Origin: Isoperla grammatica
Lineage: Eukaryota > Arthropoda > Insecta > Plecoptera > Perlodidae
Length of the DNA: 64,000 nucleotides
Direction of reading: 5' to 3'
Assembly: GCA_945910005.1 (NCBI GenBank)
Contig: OX246746.1
Span: 32,070,624-32,134,623, forward strand
Part shown: positions 11,091-23,289 of the stretch, in pieces
Position numbering within the stretch: the stretch's first letter is position 1
Layout: each line of letters starts with the position of its first letter
Notes under the pieces: model-generated
The model's database searches: none
Told to the model about the DNA's origin: nothing
Seen by the model: only the letters and a program-made list of their open reading frames with translations
Made by a program: the position numbers and the translations under genes

Positions 11091-13650
11091 GGACGTCAGG
11101 ATGGATTGGAGGACAACAAAAAAGGGACAATAATGGGATTTGTTATGCGTGTTAAATTGATGAAAATTTGCATTTTGTAGGTTACATTAATAGGAAAGCA
11201 TATATTTTCTTTATTAGAATTAGACCATGGGCCAGCTAATAGAAACCCTCCCCCCCCCCCCCCCCCCACCACCACCCCGGTGCGGAAGGTTTGAAAGTGG
11301 TTTTGTATACCTCTTAATATTACATTTTGATTTTCACTTGTTAGCCAACACAACTTTGGTGGAACAGCCAAACAGGGGTGTCCAAAGATTTTGGTCTAAA
11401 TAGTACAAATATTAATTGTGAGTCTTGTAGTAAGAAAGTAGTTAGTTTTACGTAAGGTTATAACTATGTATATTATTGTCTTATTTCTAAAAATTGTTTG
11501 ATACCCAATTGGCCATTATCTTCGGAGATATCACCCTGTGTCTTTTTGGACATCATGAAATTCTTTAGTCACAAATGTCGTTTGCGACCACTCTAATGAA
11601 AGGTCTTGATGAGTACATTACGAATAAGTAATTTATTATACATGTCAATCATACATTTTCAGGGGTAATCACGCTTTAAACGTCAAAATCCATCTTCGAT
11701 CGCTATTTTTTGCACTATTAGCTAATAAAGGTGAGAAGTTTCCATTTTTTTTCTTTGTAGCTTTGAAATATATGTAAGTGTACTAACATTGTTTGTAATA
11801 TGTGATTTCCATAGAATAATATCCATTTTAGGTTATTGTTTTAATTTTTAATTTAATTTTTTTTTTCATTAATGAACGTCGTTAAAAAAGAAACACGTTT
11901 ATTAAAGGATTGTGCAGCTTTTATAATACAAATGCATGTCACTTAGTTGGTGGAACAGTCAAAAGTCACAAAATAACAAACATACTTACATAAACGCTCA
12001 AGAAACGCAATTAATATTTGTTTATACATTTGAGATGCTACATTTTGACACCCCTGGTGGGTGCATCCGCTAAAACCGTGTTGTATATTGAGTAAAAATG
12101 CGAAGAAAATCTATTCAAGTACCCAAACCCGCTTCCATCATCTTCCACAATGTGGGTAATATGGGAGGTCATAGACTGGCAAAACTATATATACTATCTA
12201 CTCTAAGTAAACCAAAAAATGTACATGGAAAGTTTTGTGCACCCCTTAAATGGAAAAATGTATTTAATTAAGTATTGTGAATGTTAAAGAATATATACGT
12301 CCAGAATTGTTGATTTACTGTCCAGAATCGCAATTAACATCAATATTGCTCCTTATTTCGCCATGTTTGGATACCCCTGGTGGGTGCATCCACCAAAACT
12401 ATCTTGGCAACCAAGCTAAAATCGAAAGACAGTGTACCAAAGTATCCAAAAACAGTTCTAAACTTTCCGGCATATGGGGAACGGGGGGTTACAAATGGGG
12501 TAAACCCTATACATGTTATGCTCAAAGTAAACAAATAATATGTATAAATTATTAAATTCAATGTATTATATATTGTGTTGTGCGACCATTTAAATGGGAA
12601 AATGTATAATTAACAATTTCAATGTGTTAAAGGTTACTTAATTCCAAAAATGTTCATTTTATTGTCAAAATCACAATTATCATTAATATTGCTCACTATT
12701 TCGACATTTTGGATAGCCCTGGTAAGTGCACTCACAAAAAAACATCTTAGCTAACAGGTACAAATCAAAAGGTCATGTATCAAAGTATACAAAAACACTT
12801 TCAGACCTTCCAATATTGGAGGGGTGGGGGGGTTACCGATGGGGCAAACATGATACATTTACACCTAAAAAATTCACATAAAATGTACATAGAATGTTTT
12901 TCTCACCCTGAAAAATAAAAAAATCATGTTTTCAAGCATTTTAGATGCTTGAGGTTATATACTTACAACTATTCTGATTTATTCTCAAGAATTGCATATA
13001 GTATTAATATCGATTTGTATGGTGGCACATTTGGACAACCCTGGTAGATGCACCCGCCAAAACCATGTTGGCTAACAAGTGAAAATCAAAGGCACATATA
13101 TAAAAGTAATCAAAACCACTTTTAGACCTTCCATTATTTGAGGGGTGGGGCGTTACAGAGCGGACAAACTATATAGATTTTTTGCTCGAAATAAAAACAA
13201 AACATGAATAGATAACTAGTTTGTGTAACCCTGAAAATCAACTAATTGTATTATTTAGTAGCTTACGTATAAAAGAGTACATCCTTATAAAAATAGTTAA
13301 TTCTTTGAACTGGCAACATACCTCAATTAATATTTTTATGGTTTTCACAGTACCACATTTGGACACCCCTGGTGGGTGCACCCACCAAAACCATGTTGGC
13401 TAACAAGTGAAAATCGAAAGTCAATATATCAAAGTACTCAAAACCACTTTCAGACCTTCCGCACCGGGGGGGGGGGGGGGGGGGGGGAGGGGAGTGGGGG
13501 TTATAGCTGGCCCAAGGTCTCAGGATGGATTAGAGGACAACATAAAAGGGACAATAAAAGGATTTGTTATGCGAGTTAAATTGATGAAAATTTGCATTTT
13601 GTAGGTTACATTAATAGGAAAGCATATATTTTCTTTATTAGAAACATAAT
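11091..13650. repeat. diverged ~330-bp tandem repeat with an inverted outlying copy
   Basis: The block TTTGGACACCCCTGGTGGGT recurs in diverged form near 12043, 12364, 12704, 13029 and 13355, about 320-340 bp apart. In most units it is followed by AACCACTTTCAGACCTTCC and a G-rich tract. An inverted partial copy lies at about 11250-11386. A separate ~125-bp segment (GGATTTGTTATGCG, GAAAATTTGCATTTTGTAGG) occurs in direct orientation at 11100-11220 and 13522-13645, bracketing the array. Homopolymer C and G runs (about 11251 and 13466-13490) mark the junctions. Confidence 0.75.
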
Positions 13651-14690
13651 CTTGTTATTCCGTTGTTGGCGTAGAAAAGGGCGAGCTGGTTTGTAATAGA
13701 AGCTAGCGAACATTCAATCATTAGAAGTACCTAAATCAATTCAAACTCGCGCCTCAACGAATCCGAGACATCTCGGTTAAAAAAGATTGAGTTGAATGAG
13801 AGTGGGATTAGTTTGTGGTTAATTCTGAAACGTGAAGATTGAAGAAGTCATTCAGGATGGATATCACTTGGATTACTTGGCTGAGTGTGAGTAATGATCC
13901 GATGCATTCTGGAAAGCAGCTTTTTATTCGTACAGTGTATGAAATATAAGGCGCTGTGTTTTGCTATGAGAGCTTGTTTATCTAACAACGAGGTTATATA
14001 TTTTTGGCTTTTGAAGTCACATCGTACATGACATGGGAGGGGAAACCATACAGGAATGGTGATTAATTTAAAGAATTCCAGCTATCCCTACGAGTAAGAG
14101 TTCAGATAACGAAAACAATTACCAAACAGTCTTATATTAGATTGCATATTGATGATACTAATGAATACATCCGTTTATTATTAATAATTATTGTTATCGT
14201 CACTATTTTCACTATATCGTTATCGTTATGATTATCGTTATCAATCATTGCAATTTGGCTTTAATATATTAGTATTACCTTAGTTTCAGCCATTGTTACA
14301 TTTTACATCTGCATATAGATAACCAAATATACAATATGTTTTGTAATATGACGTTTTTGAAAACATAAACTAAACTTAACTAAAAACTAATTTGTTTGCT
14401 GACATGTCGCATTAAGAGATGTTTTTTTTTTGTAACTTCCCTCCAACATTATCTGTCAGTCACCACTCATCATCTTGGATAGCATGGTTGCAATAATATA
14501 GACCTAAATGATCAAGAATAATCCAGAAATCTTTATTGTGATGATCCACTGTGGTTGTCAGTGACTATCGGTCCTCAAATCATGGTGCGGTAATAAATTA
14601 GTATAGATATATATGCAGGTTACATTCCTTTAACCGTAGGGGACATAAAGAGAAAGCTTGACTGCCAACCACTCAATATAATAAATATTG
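13651..14690. other. no recognisable gene
   Basis: AT-rich sequence without supported coding content. The segment GATAGCATGGTTGCAATAAT near 14477 has a diverged counterpart near 27743, suggesting another low-copy dispersed repeat. Confidence 0.35.
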
Positions 14691-14691
14691 G

Positions 14692-14762
14692 CTCGTTGGT
14701 CCAGTGGTTAGGATCCCTGCTTCCAATGCAGAAGGTTCCGGGTTCAAATCCTGGTTCAGTTA
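14692..14762 (+). pseudogene. tRNA-like sequence followed by hairpin and T-run
   Basis: D-arm and A box TGGTCCAGTGG are followed by a short anticodon-like stem (CTGC/GCAG) and a T arm with GGGTTCAAATCC. The acceptor arms do not pair well, so this is more likely a decayed tRNA or SINE head than a functional tRNA. The loop reads TTCCAAT, so an anticodon cannot be trusted. Directly downstream TTAGAAGTT and AACTTCTAA form a hairpin with a T-rich loop, a plausible Pol III stop. Confidence 0.45.
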
Positions 14763-14793
14763 GAAGTTTTTTTAACTTCTAATAACGATTCAG

Positions 14794-15635
14794 GGTAATT
14801 GTACGGTATCGCTGATCGCGTTTCGTACTCACTTTTTTCTGTATTCCTTTGCGATATTGATCATGTGCGCAGTACATAATTGTAATTTCATGATTTATCT
14901 GTATAAGTTCCAGTGATTTTCAATACAAATAGTATCTTCTTTCATATTAAATTATCGTTTTGAAGTTGCATCGATTTGACGTTATTAAATATGGCAATAT
15001 GGGCATGGCGTACGTGCGAGGGCGCAGCTGTTTGGAGCAAACAGGAAGTGTGAAGGCCTAGGCGTAGCTACCTGACATCCCACGAAAGTTGGGACAGGTT
15101 AGGGGGTCAATTATATTATGTTGAATTGACTGGGCCTAGGCCTAGGCCTAGCTGCCTGATATCCCACGAAAGTTGGGACAGGTTAGGGGGTCAATTATAT
15201 TATGTTGAATTGGCCGGGCCTACGCCCAGGCCTAGCTGCCTGACATCCTGAAACCTGTCCAAACTTTCGTGGGATGTCAGGCAGCTAGGCCTAGGCATAG
15301 GCCCAGTCAATTCAACATAAACAAAATTGACCCCCTAACCTGACCCAACTTTCGTGGGATGTAAGATAGCTAGTATTTCACACTTCCTGTGTGCTCCAAA
15401 CAGCTGGGCCCTCGCACGTCCGCCATATTGCCATTATTAACGTGAATGTGTTGTCAAATCGATGCAACTTCAAAATGATAATTTAATGAAAGAAGATAGT
15501 ATTTGGGTAGAAAATCACTGGAGCCTACAGGTAAAACATGAAATAACAATTATGTACTGCGCACATGATCAATATCGCAAAGGAATACAGAAAAAAGCGA
15601 GTACGAAACGCGATCAGCGATACCGTACAATTACC
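14794..15635. mobile_element. 842-bp foldback element with arms of about 400 bp
   Basis: The left arm starts GGTAATTGTACGGTATCGCT and the right arm ends with its reverse complement. Complementarity continues inward with small indels through matching blocks such as ATCGATTTGACG/CAAATCGAT and the CACACTTCCTG region, to the centre near 15240. A 7-bp direct repeat GATTCAG flanks it (14787-14793 and 15637-15643, one base outside on the right). The left arm holds two copies, and the right arm about one and a half inverted copies, of a ~110-bp unit containing CCCACGAAAGTTGGGACAGG. No transposase is present. It is best read as a foldback/MITE-type non-autonomous DNA element. Confidence 0.8.
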
Positions 15636-15639
15636 GGAT

Positions 15640-16660
15640 TCAGTTCCATTACTTCTTGTCACTTGTCTTAGGAATAAATAAACGGTGACTTTCGAGCCGT
15701 CCTAGCAACGAAGCACTCAATAAATTCTAAGTTGTTCTGAATCGGCCTTATTGATTTTGACATTTGTCCGCAGGTGTTCGCACTGTCCAATCACTGATTC
15801 ATATGTTTCGTATTTGAAATATCGATCTTTGATTGGTTATTGCTCACTCGCCGCTGGTGTTCGGAGCCTACAGGGCTGGTTTAGTCGTTTTAAATTAAAG
15901 TCCCTCACTGCAAATCAGTTTCGTTACTGTATGGGTAGACTAAATGTGAATTTATTTATTTATTTATTTATTTTAAACTAAATTGAAATTTAATGAGATT
16001 ATAAAAATGTCGTGTTACATTGCTGTCACCAACATCGACACAATAGTAATCACATTTCAACAACATGTGTTCCGGTTGGCCTCATTTCAGAGACGTGATA
16101 AATAACCTCGTTAAAAATAACTTAGTAAATAAGTGATAAATAGTTCGTTCACAGAAGTGATAAATCACTTAATTAAAATGTTATTATTTATTTCACGAGC
16201 TGATGACGATTCTTATTGTTTCACTCTCTATTATTACAGTCTTGCTATTAGAGACCACGAGAGGTGATAGATGAAGAGAAGAAGAAATACAGTTAACAAT
16301 TAAATAGGAAAGATACATTACCTATTATATACATATACCTATATAGTACCAAATATACACTTATTACAAACTTCAATACCACACAATCAAGGACCTAAAT
16401 TTTTCAAAGTTTACTACAATATCACGAAAGACAATAAAACAAAAAACAAAACATTCGCCCCCTCCTCCCTCCCCCTTCTCACCAAGCGGTAAACCTTTTT
16501 GTTTGTAACTTTTGTCGTATTGATATCCTCGCCCCCATCCCCCCCCCCCCTTTCCGCCCTTAATAAAATGCTATATCAACCTATGTCTAATATAAACTGT
16601 CAACTCCCACCTGATAATACCGGTGACGCAAGTGCCCTTATTATTAGCCGTTTAATTAGT
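15640..16660. other. no recognisable gene
   Basis: AT-rich with C-rich tracts near 16460 and 16535. No supported coding region, although small frames exist. Confidence 0.4.
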
Positions 16661-16667
16661 CAGCATT

Positions 16668-16996
16668 GCAATGTGGACAGAGAGCGCATACAGTTACTAG
16701 ACATCACTTACATAGAACCATGTTCACAGAACTCAATGTGGACAGAGAGCGCATACAGTTACTAGACACCACTTACATAGAACCATGTTCACAGAACTCA
16801 ATGTGGACAGAGAGCGCATACAGTTACTAGACATCACTTACATAGAACCATGCTCACAGAACTCAATGTGAACAGAGAGCGCATACAGTTACTAGACATC
16901 ACTTACATAGAACCATGTTCACAGAACTCAATGTGGACAGAGAGCGCATACAGTTCCTAGACATCACTTACATAGAACCATGTTCACAGAACTCAA
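16668..16996. repeat. 65-bp tandem repeat, five copies
   Basis: The block CAATGTGGACAGAGAGCGCA recurs near 16669, 16734, 16799, 16864 and 16929, with few substitutions between copies. A G-run of about 27 at 17188-17215 follows after a unique spacer. Confidence 0.9.
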
Positions 16997-17285
16997 TTAA
17001 GTACTTAACTGTGATGACGCTTTGTGCCCAGCTGCTCTGTACAAAGCACGCATGATTCGATTGATTCATGATGATGCTAAATCGTGTTGTATAATGTTTT
17101 AAAATTGAATCACGATTTGCAGAAAGGGTGGAAGTCACATTTGTTGCGAAATTATTGAGTAAGGCATAGTTTTGGTATAATATGGGTGCCGGGGGGGGGG
17201 GGGGGGGGGGGGGGGAATGCATCTGGTGCTATGAAAGAGCGCTATAGTCCGATGTGTTTGTATAGGTGTGACAGCAGAAGGGACA

Positions 17286-17298
17286 TTTATTATTATAA

Positions 17299-17373
<75 letters not shown>

Positions 17374-17400
17374 TTATTATTTTTATTACTATTATTATTA

Positions 17401-17472
<72 letters not shown>

Positions 17473-17482
17473 GTAGTAGTAT
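17286..17482. repeat. ATT microsatellite array
   Basis: Near-pure ATT on the plus strand, with a few TTT interruptions. It lies about 470 bp before the array that precedes LINE-A copy A. Confidence 0.95.
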
Positions 17483-17951
17483 TGTTTGAGCCGGGATGCT
17501 CACTCCGAGATGGTTTTAGTGGACTGTATAATTTGAGCTTCGAACTTACCCCAAGTTGTGAAGTGGTCGTGCGAGGGTAAAGCGTTTTTAATTGCGACGG
17601 GTGGAAAGTGGCCGTCGTGAGAAAGAAATAGAAAGACAGAAACTCGAGTTTGGAAGAGAAAAGTAGGAAGTATGAAAAATGCCTGGAAGGCGATCAAACC
17701 CAGGACAGCAGGCGAAGAGAGCAGGCGTTGCAGTCCACGGACGCACGAAAGGGAAACGAGAGAGAGAGACGACGCAGTTCGGAACTTGAACAATATTGAC
17801 GAGATATGAGATAGCCCATGTGCACGAAAAACAGCGTTCTAAACTGTGGGAAATGACGTGATTGGCCGAAAATCAAAACATATGAAATAAAGACAGGTAT
17901 ACCAACACCACGAAAATACAAAACCCCAGCGTCGAATAAACGGCGCGAACA

Positions 17952-17961
17952 ATTATTTTTA

Positions 17962-18038
<77 letters not shown>
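17952..18038. repeat. ATT array, 5' flank of LINE-A copy A
   Basis: Pure ATT ending directly at the first recognisable LINE-A base (GCGTGGCAAACC). The junction suggests insertion of a 5'-truncated LINE into the array. Confidence 0.95.
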
Positions 18039-20108
18039 GCGTGGCAAACCATTAATGAAATCCTATGTAAGAAAACGAAAAGTTCCGTAGACGAGGTAAT
18101 AGACAAGCACTTAGGCAAAACATACACGCATAAAGAAATAGCAAATGGATTTGCAGATTGTTTTATAAATGAAGTGGCAAATATACGTCACTCTTGTAAT
18201 ATAAATACTACTTTTGACGTCCCGATTACTTCACAGATGCAATCAATGTACATGCCAAAGTTCAGCAGTGAAAAGGTTGCTACTAAAAATCAAACAAATG
18301 GATTTATACAAATCACCGGGAATTGACAATATTCGAGTAGTAGATATAAAAAATGTATGCGACTTAATTTCACCAGTAATTTCACATTTAGTTAATTTAT
18401 CAATTAAAGAGGGAATTGTATCAGATAAGCTAAAAGTGTCGGTAGTGAGACCTATCTATAATAAAGGTGACCATAAATGTTTTGAAAATTATAGGCCTAT
18501 TGCACTGTGGCCAGTGATAGACAAAATTATGGAACGATGCGTTGCAGATCAATTAAGCAATTATTTAGACAAATTAAATATAATAAATAAACAGCAATTT
18601 GGATTTAAAAAAACATAAAAGCACTTCTGACCTCTTAACGCAATCTTCTGATTTGATTAATACAAAACTTAATGATAATTTTCATGTTTTAGCAATGTTT
18701 ATAGATTTTAAAAAAGCGATTGATACATTAAACCACGCACAACTTTGGAGTGTTTTCAGAGAGTTGGCATAAGAGGGCATGTTTTAAAATGGTTTGAACG
18801 TTATTTTCAAAATAGAAAACTTGTAGTAAGAATAGGTGACACTTATAGCTATGAAAAGGAATCATATACCGGCGTACCACAAGGATCAATTTTGGGGGCT
18901 ATTTGCTATTTAATTTATGTAAATGATATTAATAAATACACTAAATATTGTTCACATATGTTCACCTTTCAATGAAGACTGATTAGAAAATATAAAAATA
19001 GTATGTCATACAAATACATGTTTACATAGCAGGAATAATGTAACATGTGATTGTGCAGAGGAAATAGAATGTGTCAATAGTCATATGTATCTGGGTTGTT
19101 GATAAAAATTTCAACTGGAAGCCTCACATTCATTTAGTTTGTAAAAAGCTTAGAAGCTCTTCTTATCAATTATTTAAATGAAAATAGATATAAAACCCTG
19201 TACTTCTTTGCGCACAGTGTACGTTTCCCTAGCAGAATCTGTTATTTCGTACGGGTTGTTAGCTTGGGGAAATGCCAGTGCTACTCACTTGCATCAAATT
19301 AAAGTATTGCAAAATAAAATGTTACGTCATATAATTTCCCATAATAGCTAACGCGCAGTCTTGAATACACAGGATGTATTTACATTTTTTTATGTTCTAC
19401 CTGTCTCATATTTATTTCAATTTCGGCTCTTGATAAAATATTATTTTAAAGACTTACATAAGATACCACATACCGCTTACAAATACATGTTTACATAGCA
19501 GGAATGATGTAACATGTGACTGTGCAGAGGAAATAGAATGGTTAACACAAGGCTACAATTAAAACATTTATTTAAAGTACCTACATACAACAATAAATAT
19601 GGCAAGCGAGCATTAGAATATTCCATATCTCACCGATTTAATCAATTACCAGAACATTTAAGAAGCCTTGACTCGTACAATTCTGTTAAAATTAAACTTA
19701 AAAACTACTAACTTTGTTCCTTATAATATGCTAGCTGTTCCTAAAATGTATATTATGTATTATGTATTCGCTGTTCTTTTTTTTTGTAATTGGTTTTGCT
19801 TGAATTGATCTGTTATTTTCTTTTTCTAATGTGAACCTTAATAATATTATAGAAATAGAATATAATTCTATAATACAATAATATAATACTAGAAGTTTTT
19901 ACTAATACTAGAATATTTTTCTTTTTTGGGTTTATTTTGTTTGTACAGTAGCTACCAGTGTTTCAAACTTTAGATATGTCCATCCGATCCATAACTTTCT
20001 TTTTGTGAACTATCCACAGACAAGCCACTTGTATGGCTTTGTGGTCAACGAATTCATTTTGCTTCTTGGAAAAATGTAAACCTGTAATCATGCAATAAAA
20101 AAAAATTC
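18039..20108 (+). pseudogene. LINE-A copy A, truncated non-LTR retrotransposon
   Basis: The RT-containing polyprotein is 5' truncated and broken by frameshifts. An early segment reads into SPGIDNIRVVDIKN, then KVSVVRPIYNKGDHKCFENY and YRPIALWPVIDKIMERCV (18214-18618), then a finger/palm piece with GVPQGSILGAICYLIYVNDI (18745-18975). The YADD catalytic motif is deleted. A ~65-bp segment containing AATACATGTTTACATAGCAG is present twice (about 19007 and 19481), showing internal rearrangement. The C-terminal part and 3' UTR follow, with a bulged hairpin at 20014-20044 and an A-run before the next ATT array. No endonuclease domain remains. It belongs broadly to the CR1/Jockey superfamily; the clade is not fixed. 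Confidence 0.85.
20014..20044 (+). promoter_or_regulatory. LINE-A 3' UTR bulged hairpin, copy A
   Basis: The 5' side is CCACA, a GAC bulge, then AAGCC. After an 8-nt loop the 3' side is GGCTT then TGTGG, so all ten pairs are Watson-Crick. It lies about 65 nt before the ATT array. The role is inferred: 3' hairpins are recognised by the RT in several stringent LINEs. Confidence 0.75.
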
Positions 20109-20311
<203 letters not shown>

Positions 20312-21074
20312 TATTTAAAAAAAATTATTATTTATATTGTTTTCCATTCGTATAAATGCTTACATGGTGGTGCTAACGAGGTAATTTGTAACTGCAACAT
20401 AATTATTGAATGTGTAGAGAGCTACGTTTATTTACGTTTAACCATCGATAGATTTTTTACTTGGGTACCTCATATAATTAAATTATGTAATCGGTTATGA
20501 TCTTGTGATTTTCAGCTGTATAAATTAAAAATGGTGCTACCCTTTAAGCTTTTACGTTCAGTATACCTTGCCATAGCTGAGTCCATTATTTCTTATGGTT
20601 TACTAGCTTGGGGTACAGCATCCTCTTGACATGTAAACTTAATAGTAAAACTCCAAAAATCAATGTTAAAAACAATAACGCCCTGCTTTGTCAAAGACCA
20701 CTTACTTGCCTCTAATAAAACATTTTCGATTTTAACTTTTGTAATCTATTGCCTGTCTCTTATCTTTATAAATATCGCTTTATTTTAAAACATTATTTCA
20801 ATAGACCATATGAAATTCCTGCAAATGTTGCTGGAGTTACTAGATGGAAGCAAAATGAAAATGTTACTTTACCAAGATTTAATAACAAATATGGAAAGAG
20901 GACGCTTTTTTTATTTAATACCTTTGATATTCAATGAACTTCCTGCTAATTTAAAACATTTAGAAAAATTGTCAGTCACAAAAACAGAAATTAAAATGCA
21001 TTTGTTATAACTACTATGCTAATAGATAGTTATTGTTTTATATATATATGATTTAGCCTGGTTATTGCCAATTG
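20312..21074 (+). pseudogene. LINE-A copy B, C-terminal fragment before the nested LINE
   Basis: The fragment begins after the array, in the region just downstream of the palm (CLHGGANEVICNCN, then ECVESYVYL), and continues through KLKMVLPFKLLRSVYLAIAE and SIISYGLLAWG to the C-terminus near 21010. Several stops and frameshifts are present. Its 3' UTR is interrupted by the CR1-like LINE and resumes at about 22620 with the family hairpin. Confidence 0.8.
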
Positions 21075-21893
21075 CACATCTACAATCAAAATACATATCA
21101 ACCTTGCGACCCCAATAATAACTCAAACTGCAAATGCCCTACCATCAACAAAACCCATGCCCTAAAATATCTAGGGGTTACCATTGACCAACACCTAAGG
21201 TGGAACCACCACATAACGACAACTGTCAGCAAATTACGTCATTCCCTCCAAAAATTCTACACACTAAGAAACATATTATCTCCTGCCAACCTTAAAATTG
21301 TTTACTATGCCATGGTTCAATCCATTATTCAATATGGCATCATAGCTTGGGGAGGAGCTTGTGATGCTCACATAAAAAAACTCGCAACTATTCAAAGTAT
21401 TATTCTCAAAGTAATACTCAAAGTGGACTATCACCATCCTACTGAACTTGTTTACAAAGAAAGCGGTGTCCTACAAACTCGAAAATTGTATGCACAATTC
21501 CTAATGAAATATGTTCATTTACATAAGCTTAACACAGATTATTCTAATGTAAGTTCAAACAAAATTAACACAAGATTCAAAAGCAACAACAAACTACAAT
21601 TAAATAGAATAAATAAAGGACTAACACAACGACATGGACATTACTTAGGACCCAAACTTTATAACTTGTTACCCGTTCATATACGATCACAGAAAACGCG
21701 CTCAAAGAACTTCGACTTTCTTGCCAAAAAGTGGCTTAAAATATGCCCCATAAATAGTATCGAAAATGTCATCAACACAACACTCAACTACAATATTATA
21801 AACCAGGCTAATAAGAAGTATGCAATTCAAAAATATGACTGTTTGAAAGTTAAAACAAATCAAATACAATCAAAATATATATTCCAATTTTAA
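21072..21893 (+). CDS. nested CR1-like LINE, RT C-terminal region
   Basis: An intact 273-residue open frame encodes the region after the RT palm. It includes CDPNNNSNCKCP, KYLGVTIDQHLRWNHHITTT, a MVQSIIQYGIIAWGGAC segment and basic C-terminal sequence. The catalytic palm and endonuclease are missing, so it is 5' truncated. The element continues to about 22617, ending in short tandem AAATCTG units, a 3' tail type usual in CR1/L2-like LINEs. It sits inside the 3' UTR of LINE-A copy B, so it inserted later. Confidence 0.85.
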   Translation: MHIYNQNTYQPCDPNNNSNCKCPTINKTHALKYLGVTIDQHLRWNHHITTTVSKLRHSLQKFYTLRNILSPANLKIVYYAMVQSIIQYGIIAWGGACDAHIKKLATIQSIILKVILKVDYHHPTELVYKESGVLQTRKLYAQFLMKYVHLHKLNTDYSNVSSNKINTRFKSNNKLQLNRINKGLTQRHGHYLGPKLYNLLPVHIRSQKTRSKNFDFLAKKWLKICPINSIENVINTTLNYNIINQANKKYAIQKYDCLKVKTNQIQSKYIFQF

Positions 21894-22617
21894 TCCCAAC
21901 TCCAACTCGTCTCCTACCTAAGAGCTAACTCAATAGAAATGTGTGTTTAATATTTAACAACAAAAACTCATATACTGATATATTTATGTGTTCAATGTTA
22001 ATTGTGAGTCTATGATTAACGTCAAGTTATTATATTATTTCTTTTAGTTCATAGTTTAATTTCTATCTTAGATAGTCATGCCGTTGTATGTGTATGGTGT
22101 ACACACACCCAACGGTCATATAATATTCATTCCAAGTAGGCCTAGAACACCCTGAAAAGTAAATCGGAAACAAAAATAAAAAAATCTTATTTTAATATTA
22201 GCTAGGCAAACATATTATATATTATACAATACATATAACATATTACATATTATACATTAGATATTATATAATACCTGTCAAAACCTCTATAATTTCTAAT
22301 TTAGCTAAGTATCTTTATAAAAAAAAAACACCTAAATACTGTATATTTTATATTATTGTCAACGATTGTGTATAAGGAGATTTTAAATGTAAAACAAAAA
22401 TGATATGTATAGCAAATAATGACATTCTTAGGCCTACTAATGGATTATTAATGGATTAATATTTTTAATACTCTTACCAAATTATTATCTGTCTTCATTT
22501 ATTTTTATCTTCACATAAATGGCCCGCCACAAGACTGTTTTCTTACTGGGGCATTCATACTATTCTCTATAACATGTACATGTGTAACCACTATGAAATA
22601 AATCTGAAATCTGAAAT
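21894..22617 (+). mobile_element. 3' UTR and AAATCTG tail of the nested CR1-like LINE
   Basis: Non-coding, AT-rich, ending in two to three copies of AAATCTG at about 22600-22620. LINE-A copy B 3' UTR sequence resumes immediately after. Confidence 0.7.
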
Positions 22618-22897
22618 CTGTATTTTCTTTCTCTATAATATTTTGTACGTGAAGAATATATGTATTGTGTTGGATGTTCCAGTGTTGGTTATGTTATGTT
22701 TTGGTATTATGTATGACTTTATGTGCTTTTGTGAAATGGAACTATTTTTCGTTAGTTATGTTAATTGCACATTACCGAGACGTAAATATGTTATTTTCTT
22801 TTGTCTAGCCCACAGACAAGTCTTCTATAAGGCTTTGTGGATATGAAGCTATTTTTGTAGTATGTGCTTATTACAAATAATAAAAAAAAAACAATTA
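22618..22897 (+). mobile_element. LINE-A copy B, distal 3' UTR
   Basis: The resumed 3' UTR carries the family hairpin at 22810-22840: CCACA, bulge GAC, AAGTC, 8-nt loop, GGCTT, TGTGG, with one G-U pair. A run of ten A precedes the ATT array at 22898. Confidence 0.75.
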
Positions 22898-22904
22898 TCA
22901 TTAC

Positions 22905-22945
<41 letters not shown>

Positions 22946-22948
22946 ATT

Positions 22949-23015
<67 letters not shown>

Positions 23016-23022
23016 TTATTTT
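22898..23022. repeat. ATT array shared by LINE-A copy B and a Dong-like 3' end
   Basis: Plus-strand ATT. To its left ends LINE-A copy B (plus strand). To its right ends an R4/Dong-like fragment (minus strand), so two LINE 3' ends face each other across the array. Confidence 0.95.
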
Positions 23023-23200
23023 ATTGTTGCAATACATACAAACTCGGTCAAAACCGGTGTAAACATGTTGTACGGACATAAATGTCAAGTATTTCCATGT
23101 GTTCAACTTATTAAAATCTACTAAGAACTAATTAAATATATCATTGGCAATATTATTTTTTTCAAATGAAACTGTGGATGTTATGCACGGTACAATTTAA
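23023..23200 (-). mobile_element. R4/Dong-like 3' UTR fragment
   Basis: Strongly similar to 29147-29310, the 3' end of the Dong-like element. Shared blocks include TTGCAATACATACAAACTCG and ACATGTTGTACGGACA on the plus strand. It is truncated 5' and bounded on both sides by ATT arrays. Confidence 0.8.
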
Positions 23201-23210
23201 TAAAAAAAAA

Positions 23211-23213
23211 TAT

Positions 23214-23244
<31 letters not shown>

Positions 23245-23252
23245 TTATTTTA
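23211..23252. repeat. short ATT array
   Basis: Separates two Dong-like 3' fragments (23023-23200 and 23253-23289). Confidence 0.9.
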
Positions 23253-23289
23253 TTCTTGCAATACATACAAACGCGGTCGAAACCGGTCG
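23253..23289 (-). mobile_element. second R4/Dong-like 3' end fragment
   Basis: About 35 bp identical in pattern to the Dong-like 3' terminus (TTGCAATACATACAAAC followed by CGGTCGAAACCGG), fused to the start of the 51-bp tandem repeat. Confidence 0.65.

Noticed and set aside
13376..13604. Gly-rich small proteins at G-runs (also 17186-17473)
   Set aside because: Created by homopolymer G tracts in repeat DNA.
14692..14762. Functional tRNA gene
   Set aside because: Acceptor arms do not pair and the anticodon loop is irregular; kept only as tRNA-like pseudogene.
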